DNA of 64,000 nucleotides. Source: Myxococcus virescens. Lineage in GTDB: Bacteria > Myxococcota > Myxococcia > Myxococcales > Myxococcaceae. Below are positions 28,797 to 35,400 of the stretch, one piece after another. The notes under the pieces were generated by a model. The model was not told the DNA's origin. It was given only the letters and a program-made list of their open reading frames with translations, and did not search any database. Numbering within the stretch: the first letter of the stretch is position 1; each line of letters starts with the position of its first letter. A program made the position numbers and the translations under genes. The DNA is taken from assembly GCF_900101905.1 (NCBI RefSeq), contig NZ_FNAJ01000011.1, forward strand, positions 62,001 through 126,000, given 5' to 3'.

Positions 28797-29543
28797 TCAG
28801 GGGACGACCGGGTTGCCGCCCTCCTCGGCGCGCGCGAGGCGTCCGTCCGTGAAGAAGGCGCGGCGGCGGCCCCCGGGATAGCTCCACTCCTCGAGCCTGG
28901 ACGTGCCTTCCAGGGAGCGCCGCACCGTCTCCGGCGGGCCCCAGGCCATGCGGGCCGCGTCCATGGACATGTTGGCCACCAGTCGCTTCTCACGCACGGC
29001 CTCCTGCACCGCGGGCGGCAGCGCGTCCAGCGTGGGCTTCAAGTCCCTCGCGGACAGGTACTTCTCCAGCTCCGTGCGGAAGTCCTCCGGACGGTCCAGG
29101 TTGGGCGGCATCACCAGGATGAGCGGCGGCGCGTTGGCGGGTGCGCCGGCTTCCGTGAGGTACACCCAGGGCCAGGCGCGTGGGCTGTAGAGGACGCGCT
29201 CGGTGATGACCCAGGAGGTGGGGAACTCCACGCGGGTGATGCGCAGCTTCGTCCCGGCGGGGAGCACGCGCTCCACGGCGCCTGGGTTGATGGGGGCGCC
29301 CTTCGTGTCGTCGAGGAGCCGGACGTCCTCGGGGGCGTAGGGCGTCAGCAGGCGCTTGGAGGCGTCACCGAAGAGCGGCGTGACGTTGCTGGAGACGCGG
29401 AGGTACTGCTCCGCCTCCGGGCCGGAGAGCGTCTGGTTGAGGGAGGCCCGCGCCTCGGGCGGCATGCGCGTCTGGGACGCACAGCCCGCGCCAAGCACGG
29501 TCAGCAGGGACAGGGATAGGATTCGGAATGAGGCGAGCGGCAT
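28797..29543 (-). CDS. Lipoprotein with a BamE/SmpA-like C-terminal motif, unknown function
   Basis: The signal SLSLLTVLGAGCASQ marks a lipoprotein (248 residues in all). The central part is a beta-rich region of unknown type (LPAGTKLRITRVEFPTSWVI). The C-terminal 60 residues read MDAARMAWGPPETVRRS and EEWSYPGGRRRAFFTDGRL, a pattern like the small BamE/SmpA fold (a helix with G-x-P, then beta strands with W-x-Y). That fold is common in outer-membrane assembly lipoproteins, but the resemblance is weak. It converges with the PHP gene 21 bp away and stands alone upstream. Confidence 0.8.
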   Translation of the reverse strand: MPLASFRILSLSLLTVLGAGCASQTRMPPEARASLNQTLSGPEAEQYLRVSSNVTPLFGDASKRLLTPYAPEDVRLLDDTKGAPINPGAVERVLPAGTKLRITRVEFPTSWVITERVLYSPRAWPWVYLTEAGAPANAPPLILVMPPNLDRPEDFRTELEKYLSARDLKPTLDALPPAVQEAVREKRLVANMSMDAARMAWGPPETVRRSLEGTSRLEEWSYPGGRRRAFFTDGRLARAEEGGNPVVP

Positions 29544-29586
29544 GGCACCTCCGCGGGGACAGGGCGCGGCAGGTGTCCTGATTAGC

Positions 29587-29790
29587 TCACCGGGCTGGCT
29601 GCGTCAGCGGGGATGGCTCCATCGCCTCGCGCTTGCCGCCGCGGCATCCGCGCTGGGGCGGGCAGATGGGGCCGCGGCCATGAGGATCCGCGACGAGCAG
29701 GAAACGGCCGAGCCCGCGGGTGTCCGTCAGCTCTGGATGGCCACACAGCGCGCAGTGACGGGGAGGACGCTTGGAGGGGGGGAAGGGCAC
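29587..29790 (-). CDS. Possible small zinc-ribbon-like protein
   Basis: A 67-residue frame starting at a GTG encodes HCALCGHPELTD and later ICPPQRGC, two Cys pairs spaced like a treble-clef or zinc-ribbon knuckle. There is no good ribosome site, and low-complexity Pro/Arg at both ends weakens the case. It lies 78 bp downstream of the FmdB-type zinc-ribbon gene on the same strand, so it could be the third gene of that transcript. It may also be a chance open frame. Confidence 0.45.
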   Translation of the reverse strand: MPFPPSKRPPRHCALCGHPELTDTRGLGRFLLVADPHGRGPICPPQRGCRGGKREAMEPSPLTQPAR

Positions 29791-29868
29791 GGGGCGTGAG
29801 TGTGCGCCGCTCCCATGCCCGGAGCGAATTTTCGGCGGGCCCGGCCCGGGTGGGCGCGGGCCGGGGGG

Positions 29869-30186
29869 CTACTTCTTGTCGCCCGAGGCCGCCGGCGCGG
29901 GGGCCGGAGCGGGCGTGCTGGGCGCGCTGCTGGCCGGCGAGGACGCGCTCGACGACGAGGAGGCGCTGCTGCTCGACGAGGAGCTGCCGCCGTCCTTCTT
30001 GGTGGAGCTGTACAGGTCGGAGTACCAGCCCCCGCCCTTGAGGACGAAGCTCGAGCGGCTGACGACCTTGGTCATCGACCCCTCGGCGCCGCACGCGCTG
30101 CACGTGGCAGGGGCGGGGTCGGAGATCTTCTGCAGCACGTCGATCATCTTTCCACAGCTCTGGCAGGAGTACTCGTAGATGGGCAT
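29869..30186 (-). CDS. FmdB-type zinc-ribbon protein with a Ser-rich tail
   Basis: The 105-residue protein begins MPIYEYSCQSCGKMIDVLQK and continues with PATCSACGAEGSMTKVVSRSSF. This is the standard FmdB/CxxC regulatory domain: two CxxC pairs that should hold one zinc. The C-terminal 40 residues are nearly all Ser, Ala and Pro, a disordered tail longer than usual. FmdB-type proteins are widespread and their role is mostly unknown; regulation was proposed for the founding member. It lies 29 bp downstream of the 401-residue gene on the same strand. A much longer open frame covers this region but only this segment has domain support. Confidence 0.85.
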   Translation of the reverse strand: MPIYEYSCQSCGKMIDVLQKISDPAPATCSACGAEGSMTKVVSRSSFVLKGGGWYSDLYSSTKKDGGSSSSSSSASSSSSASSPASSAPSTPAPAPAPAASGDKK

Positions 30187-30215
30187 GGTTCTCAGTGCCT
30201 CGTCAGGGTGTTGAG

Positions 30216-31421
30216 TCAGCGGGAGCCGGCCAGCAGCTGCTTGCGCAGTCCGTCCGCCAGTCCCAATCGCTCGAAGGCGCGGAAGACGAGCTCGGACGGG
30301 GCGCCGTGCTTGCGGGCAACGGCATCCGCCAGTTCGTGCAGGTCTCCGGCATCGTGCAGGACGTCGCCGACGAGCCGCTCCAGTTCCTTGCGGAGCGTGT
30401 CGGCGAACTTCTTCTGGATGCCCAGGTCGGTCAGGTACTTCTCGCGCCCGAGCAGGTCCAACCGGTGCGTCAGGTGGGGCGTGGCCAGGGCCTCGCGGCG
30501 GAAGCGCTCGCGCAGGGCCTCCACGTCCTCCGTCAGCGACAGGAGAGAGACCAGTCGCTGCAGCTCCGACGGGCTCAGGCCCAGGGCCCAGGCCACGCGG
30601 CCGGCGGCGCCCCGCTGGGTGGTGAAGCCGTCCAGCACCTGGCGGCGCTCCTTCTCCACCATCGCATCCATCAGCCCGTGGTCCCGGAGCACGTTCTCCA
30701 GATCCACCTGCGTCAGCTCGCCCCGCGCGCCATTGAAGCGCTGGGACAGGGCCCGCAGCAGCGCGAAGCGGTGGTCGGCGGCCTCCATGGCGGCCTCCAC
30801 GATGGGCTTGCCGGTCAGGCGCGTCAGCTCCATGAAGGACGCGCGCGGCGCCTCCACGCGGGTGAAGCGGCCCCGGGGGCGCGGCAGGTCCCTGCGCGAG
30901 AGGGCGGGCTCCTCGGCGAAGTCGGCGGGCGAGCCCAGGGTGTCCTCCGTGGGGGCGCGCTTTCGCGGGGCGATGCGCTCCTTGACGGTGGCCTCCAGGT
31001 CCTCCTTCGCGGCCTTGCCGCCCTTCTTCCCGGCGGACGCGTCCGCGGCGGGCGGCGGGGCGAAGGTGAGGGGGGGCTCGGCGGGAGCCGGAGCGGGCGG
31101 TGGCGTCTTCTGATCGCGCACGTGCGCCAGCTCGCGGGCGACCTCGTAGAAGCCGCACGCCTGACGCTGTGCGGCCACGGAGGCCTGGGTGCCGTTGAGG
31201 ATGTCCACGACGGCGAAGGGCCCCAGAGGGGACGCCTCGGGTTCGCCGTCCGTCAGTGCGCGGACGCGGAAATCATCAGCCTCGGCGAGGAGGGCCAGCG
31301 CCTCGCGGACCTCGGGTGCCGGGGCGGGTGCCTTCGCGCGCCGGCAGAAGTCCGAGACGGCAACCGCCACGGGGGTGGGGACGTCGTCGGGCTGTCGTCT
31401 TCTCTGCCAGGGACTGTTCAT
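30216..31421 (-). CDS. Conserved-looking hydrophilic protein, unknown function
   Basis: The ATG at 31421 (MNSPWQRRRQPDDVPTPVAV) is chosen because codon usage and composition change upstream; no ribosome site is clear. The 401 residues comprise an N-terminal helical part, a Pro/Ala/Lys linker near 115-160, and a long all-helical C-terminal part. It has no signal peptide or cysteine motif. The segment GRVAWALGLSPSELQRLV near residue 285 recalls a helix-turn-helix of the Fis or sigma-region type, but that could be coincidence. It heads a leftward group with the FmdB-type gene. The 393-bp gap before it is shared with fur. Confidence 0.7.
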   Translation of the reverse strand: MNSPWQRRRQPDDVPTPVAVAVSDFCRRAKAPAPAPEVREALALLAEADDFRVRALTDGEPEASPLGPFAVVDILNGTQASVAAQRQACGFYEVARELAHVRDQKTPPPAPAPAEPPLTFAPPPAADASAGKKGGKAAKEDLEATVKERIAPRKRAPTEDTLGSPADFAEEPALSRRDLPRPRGRFTRVEAPRASFMELTRLTGKPIVEAAMEAADHRFALLRALSQRFNGARGELTQVDLENVLRDHGLMDAMVEKERRQVLDGFTTQRGAAGRVAWALGLSPSELQRLVSLLSLTEDVEALRERFRREALATPHLTHRLDLLGREKYLTDLGIQKKFADTLRKELERLVGDVLHDAGDLHELADAVARKHGAPSELVFRAFERLGLADGLRKQLLAGSR

Positions 31422-31814
31422 GAATGTCGCGGAAAAATGCTCGTTTACGAGGGCGGATGCCTCTATCTTCGCCCACAGACAGGTGTCAATGAGCCAGTCC
31501 GATTCCAATCTAAACAGCCTACGGCGAATGCAAGTCGCGGGGGCGAGCGGACGGGAGGGGAGGCGCTCCCCAGGGCCGCACGCCAGGCGTTGCGGGGAGG
31601 ATGGGACCGGAGTATCAGGCCCGCCGCGTCCGGAGGCCAACACCTGCCGGTGACGTTTTCTTCTCCGGCGGGGCGCCTTTGTTGGGAAATGGCCGGGTCG
31701 CGAGAGTTGGCCGAATTGGTTACAACAAGAGCGGAGGGCGAGGCAGCGCGGGCCTCCACCCAAGTGCGCCCGAGGCATGGCGCGGACCCGCGGCGACTTT
31801 GAAGGGTTTTTTAC
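31422..31814. promoter_or_regulatory. 393-bp divergent intergenic region upstream of fur
   Basis: No convincing gene is seen. The left part (31422-31540) is relatively AT-rich, the middle very GC-rich. Close to fur, the sequence GAGTTGGCCGAATTGGTTACAACAAG (about 31702-31728) looks promoter-like, and GAAGGG at 31801-31806 is the fur ribosome site. I could not find a clear 19-bp Fur box. Confidence 0.4.
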
Positions 31815-32297
31815 ATGAGCAACAGTCACAGCCATCACCACGACGACCCGGACAAGGACGAGGTGCTTGCCCGCTACATGGCCCAGCACGGCCTGAAGAG
31901 CACGCGGCAGCGCAGCCTCATCATCGACACGTTCTTCGCGGTGGGAGGCCACCTGTCGGTGGAGGAGCTGTGGAACAAGGTGCGTGAACAGGACACCAAG
32001 GTGTCCGTCGCCACCGTGTACCGGACCATGAAGCTGCTCAGCGAGTGCGGCCTGGCCCACGCGCGCAACTTCGGGGACGGGCAGACGCGCTACGAGGCGG
32101 CCGCGGGTCGCGACCACCATGACCACCTGGTCTGTACGCGCTGCGGCACCATCATCGAGTTCGAGAACGAGCGCATCGAGGCGCTCCAGGACGCCGTGGC
32201 CCGCAAGCACGGCTTCAAGGTGACGTCGCACAAGATGGAGCTGTACGGCCTGTGTCGTGACTGTCAGCGGGCCGGGCCGGCCGCCTCGGAGGCCTGA
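31815..32297 (+). CDS. fur: Fur-family metal-responsive regulator
   Basis: The 160-residue protein has the Fur winged helix at about 25-90 (GLKSTRQRSLIIDTFFAVGG; VSVATVYRTMKLLSECGLA) and the dimerisation/metal domain after it. The metal domain shows DHHDHLVCTRCGTIIEFEN, including the CxxC zinc site and the HxHH region, and ends CRDCQ. An extra His-rich N-terminus (SNSHSHHHDD) may bind metal. Motifs are closest to Fur itself, although PerR or Zur function cannot be excluded. It begins a rightward group: the thioredoxin-like lipoprotein follows after 5 bp, then ftsB. Fur represses iron-uptake genes in the iron-loaded state. Confidence 0.92.
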   Translation: MSNSHSHHHDDPDKDEVLARYMAQHGLKSTRQRSLIIDTFFAVGGHLSVEELWNKVREQDTKVSVATVYRTMKLLSECGLAHARNFGDGQTRYEAAAGRDHHDHLVCTRCGTIIEFENERIEALQDAVARKHGFKVTSHKMELYGLCRDCQRAGPAASEA

Positions 32298-32302
32298 TCG
32301 CC

Positions 32303-32818
32303 ATGTCCCGCGTGCTGCTACGGGGTGCCGTCGTGGCGCTGGTGGCGCTGGCCGGCTGCCGGGGCACCCGGCCGGTGGACGCGGGGTACGCCTTCCTCAA
32401 CGCGCTGGCGCTGCCGTCGGTCGGGCCCACGCCGCATGACGTGCGCGCGCTGGACGGGAAGGTGGTGCTCGTCTCGTTCTTCGCGACGTGGTGCTTCCCG
32501 TGCCTGGCGGAGATGCCCACGCTGGAGGCGCTCCAGAAGGACTACGGCCCCCGGGGCTTCCAGGTGGTGGCGGTGGGCATGGACCTGGAAGGGGAGAAGG
32601 TCCTGGCCCCTTTCGCGGACCACTATGCGCTGCGCTACCCGGTGCTGGTCGCGAACCAGGCGATGATTGAAGGCCACAGCGCCTTCGGGGCCATCCAGGG
32701 CCTGCCCACCACCGTGCTGTTGGACCGCCGGGGCCGGGCCGTGGCCGGCTGGCATGGCGTGGAATCCCACGCCGATATGGCGAAGGCCGTGGAGAAGCTC
32801 CTGGCCCAGCCCGAGTAG
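32303..32818 (+). CDS. TlpA/ResA-like thioredoxin lipoprotein
   Basis: The signal RGAVVALVALAGCRGT gives a lipoprotein. The thioredoxin fold carries WCFPC at about residues 62-66 (LVSFFATWCFPCLAEMPTLE) and a cis-proline loop GLPTTVLLDRRG near 135. The family supplies or removes electrons for extracytoplasmic disulfides, often in cytochrome c maturation. The WCFPC variant with Phe is less usual than WCPPC. It starts five bases after fur, so both are surely cotranscribed, although a functional link to iron control is only a guess. It is distinct from the thioredoxin-like gene at 1418-1927. Confidence 0.9.
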   Translation: MSRVLLRGAVVALVALAGCRGTRPVDAGYAFLNALALPSVGPTPHDVRALDGKVVLVSFFATWCFPCLAEMPTLEALQKDYGPRGFQVVAVGMDLEGEKVLAPFADHYALRYPVLVANQAMIEGHSAFGAIQGLPTTVLLDRRGRAVAGWHGVESHADMAKAVEKLLAQPE

Positions 32819-32892
32819 CTCCCCGGCATTGCTACAGGCCTGGAGCGGAAATCTTGCGGGGCAGGGGGCCACTGGTACGGTCCTCCGCGTTC

Positions 32893-33174
32893 ATGACGGC
32901 GAGGCGAAAGTTCCTGTTGGTGGCGGTAGGGGTGGCTGCGGCCCTGAGCCTCGTGTCCGTCGTGGACGCGAAGGGCTTCCGCCGCTACCTCTCGCTCCGG
33001 CAGGACGTGGAGTCGGTGCAGGCCCGCAACCGCTCCCTGTCCGCTCAGAATGAGGCCCTGCGCAATGAGATTGCCGCATTGCGCAAGGACCCGGCCGCGC
33101 TGGAGCGCGCCGTGCGTGAGGAGCTCGGCTTCGTGAAGCCGGGCGAGCTCGTCTTCCACCTGGAGTCCCCATGA
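32893..33174 (+). CDS. ftsB: FtsB/DivIC-type septum formation protein
   Basis: The 93-residue protein has one N-terminal membrane helix (KFLLVAVGVAAALSLVSVV) and then a coiled coil (YLSLRQDVESVQARNRSLSA; QNEALRNEIAALRKDP). It ends with the family signature AVREELGFVKPGELVFHLE. FtsB forms the FtsQLB complex that activates septal peptidoglycan synthesis. The ATG at 32893 starts just before the membrane helix. Its stop overlaps the ATG of the diguanylate cyclase gene (ATGA), so the two are translationally coupled, tying cyclic-di-GMP synthesis to the divisome. Confidence 0.92.
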   Translation: MTARRKFLLVAVGVAAALSLVSVVDAKGFRRYLSLRQDVESVQARNRSLSAQNEALRNEIAALRKDPAALERAVREELGFVKPGELVFHLESP

Positions 33175-35339
33175 CGTCGCTTCCCGAGTTTCCGTCTCCC
33201 GGAAGGTTGCTGCGTCTCGCGGTCCGGTCCATTCCCGCCGCGGCCTCGCTCGCCACGTTCATCCACCTGGCGCGCGGCGGCTTCCGGGGGCTGAACACCC
33301 TGGGGTGGACCGAGGCGGCCCTGGTGGGCTGCCTCCTGGTGGGCATCGCCGTGGCCGCCTGGCGCCGGGCCATGCGTGGCGCGGTGGGCGCCGTCGTCGA
33401 TCTGCGCGATGACCTGGACCTGGGCGGCACGCTCCTCTCCGCGGCCTTCGTCGTGGTGGCCATTGGCGGCGGGGACTTGTTCCCCATCGTCTACCTGCTG
33501 ATGGCGTTCCTGGTGGCCTTCCTGCCGCGCAACGCGGGCCTCACGCTGCTGGGCGTGGCGCTGGTGTACGACGCGCTGGTGACCCTGGGCGGTCCGGTGC
33601 CCAACGCCACGGGCTACCTGACGCACGCGGCCTTCCTGGCCCTGTTCTCCGGCCTCTACCACCTGGTGCTGGCGGCACGCATCGCCGCCGCGCGCCGGGC
33701 GGAGAGCGACGCGGTGCAAAAGCGCATCCGCGAGGTGGAGGAGCGGGCGCGCACCTTCCGGCTGGTGTCGTCCGGTACGCAGGACAGCTTCAGCGGGATG
33801 AGCTCGGACGAGAAGTGGCTGGTGGCCTCGGTGAAGGAGATCGAAGGCGCCGTGCAGGCCGCGCTCGAAATCGCGGAGACGGGGCTGCGCACGTACACCT
33901 GCGCCGCGTTCCTGCTCACGTCGGATGACCGGAGCCTCAAGCTGTACGACTGCCGCTCCGGCTCCGAGCGCGTGCAGCGCGAGCGCTTCAACGCGGGTGA
34001 GGGCATCATCGGCGGCGTGCTCAAGCGCCGCGCCCCGGTGCGGATGAACTCGCCGAACGGGCTCAAGGGCGTGACGCACTACGAGGGCAGCGGCCCCGCG
34101 GTGCAGGCGCTGCTCGCGGTGCCCATCCTGGAGGCCAGTGGCCTGGTGCGCGGCGTGCTGGTGGCGGACCGGCTGGCGAACGAGCCCTTCAGCGACCAGG
34201 ACGAAAAGCTGCTCTCCACCATTGCCGGCGAGGTGCTGCGCTCCATCGAGGTGGAGCGGGTGATGAGCTACATCCGCAAGACACGCGACGAGAAGGACCG
34301 GTTCTTCCGCGCCATCGAGGAGCTCAACCGCGCGGGCAGCCCCGACCAGGTGTTCGTGGCCGTGCTGGAGAGCACCCGGCAGCTGGCGGGCCTGGACTTC
34401 TGCGCGGTGACGCTGGTGTCCGAGGTCGACGGCAAGCGCATGCACCGCGTGGTGCGCATGTCCGGCGTGACGGCGCAGGGCCAGGCGCTGTCCGGCCAGA
34501 GCTTCGAGGACAACAACGGGCTGGTGGCCAACGTGGTCCGCTACGGGGCGCCGCTGCCGGGCCGCGACATCAAGGCCATGGACCGGCAGATCATCTTCGA
34601 CGACGAGACGCAGATTCGCGGCCTGGGGGCGCTGAAGATCTTCCCGCTGGTGGCGGGGGACCGCATCCTGGGCACGCTGGTGGCCGGCTCGCGCAAGAAG
34701 GCCGCGTTCGAGCAGGACGTGCTGCGGATGATTGAGGTCATCGCCATCCAGGCCGCTCAGGCGGTGCTGCGCGCGCAGCTCTACGAGCAGATGGAGCGCA
34801 TGGCCACCACGGACGGCCTCACCGGCCTGTACAACCACCGCACCTTCCAGGCGAAGGCGGACGAGGTGCTGGCCCAGTCCCGGCGCTACCAGCGCAAGTT
34901 CTCGCTCATTCTCACGGACGTGGACCACTTCAAGAGCGTCAACGACACCTACGGCCACCCGACGGGCGACCAGGTGCTCAAGGGCGTGGCCCGCATCATC
35001 AAGACGATGGCGCGCGATACGGACATCGTCGCCCGCTACGGCGGCGAGGAGTTCGTCATCATCATGCCGGAGACGGATGCCAAGGGCGCCTTCACCATCT
35101 CCGAGCGCATCCGCGAGGCCGTGAAGGCGGAGACCTTCCAGACGGAGATGGGGCCGCTGAAGATCACCATGTCGCTGGGCATCGCCACCTTCCCCGACAG
35201 CGCCATGGAGAAGCAGCAGCTCATCGACCTGGCCGACCAGTGCCTCTACCACTCGAAGCGCAACGGCCGGAACCAGTCCGTCACCGTGGACATCATGCAG
35301 GGGGGGCGCAAGCAGCTGAAGGCGGCGAACGCGTCCTGA
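33171..35339 (+). CDS. dmxA: Membrane diguanylate cyclase with two GAF domains (DmxA-like)
   Basis: The 722-residue protein has about six membrane helices in residues 20-170, a short coiled linker, two GAF domains (about 220-365 and 380-540) and a C-terminal GGDEF domain. The active-site motif is GGEEF near residue 623 (VARYGGEEFVII), preceded by RDTD, the RxxD inhibitory site. It should make cyclic-di-GMP from two GTP with feedback inhibition. Architecture and position beside ftsB match M. xanthus DmxA, reported to act at the division site and set symmetric cyclic-di-GMP in daughter cells; the name is given on that basis. ATGA overlap couples it to ftsB, and a strong hairpin ends it. Confidence 0.88.
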   Translation: MTSLPEFPSPGRLLRLAVRSIPAAASLATFIHLARGGFRGLNTLGWTEAALVGCLLVGIAVAAWRRAMRGAVGAVVDLRDDLDLGGTLLSAAFVVVAIGGGDLFPIVYLLMAFLVAFLPRNAGLTLLGVALVYDALVTLGGPVPNATGYLTHAAFLALFSGLYHLVLAARIAAARRAESDAVQKRIREVEERARTFRLVSSGTQDSFSGMSSDEKWLVASVKEIEGAVQAALEIAETGLRTYTCAAFLLTSDDRSLKLYDCRSGSERVQRERFNAGEGIIGGVLKRRAPVRMNSPNGLKGVTHYEGSGPAVQALLAVPILEASGLVRGVLVADRLANEPFSDQDEKLLSTIAGEVLRSIEVERVMSYIRKTRDEKDRFFRAIEELNRAGSPDQVFVAVLESTRQLAGLDFCAVTLVSEVDGKRMHRVVRMSGVTAQGQALSGQSFEDNNGLVANVVRYGAPLPGRDIKAMDRQIIFDDETQIRGLGALKIFPLVAGDRILGTLVAGSRKKAAFEQDVLRMIEVIAIQAAQAVLRAQLYEQMERMATTDGLTGLYNHRTFQAKADEVLAQSRRYQRKFSLILTDVDHFKSVNDTYGHPTGDQVLKGVARIIKTMARDTDIVARYGGEEFVIIMPETDAKGAFTISERIREAVKAETFQTEMGPLKITMSLGIATFPDSAMEKQQLIDLADQCLYHSKRNGRNQSVTVDIMQGGRKQLKAANAS

Positions 35340-35352
35340 GTCCTTGATGCAG

Positions 35353-35383
35353 CCGGGGGCCGCCCATGACGCGCGGCCCCCGG
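35353..35383. terminator. 11-bp GC hairpin between convergent genes
   Basis: CCGGGGGCCGC (35353-35363) pairs perfectly with GCGGCCCCCGG (35373-35383) across a 9-nt loop. It lies in the 61-bp gap between the stops of the cyclase gene and the di-haem oxidoreductase gene. It probably ends both transcripts, although T-runs are weak. Confidence 0.65.
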
Positions 35384-35400
35384 GCGTTGCCTTCAGCGGA

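Noticed and set aside
31422-31814. A Fur box in the fur upstream region
   Set aside because: I could not find a sequence close to the 19-bp consensus; the AT content is too low for a convincing call.
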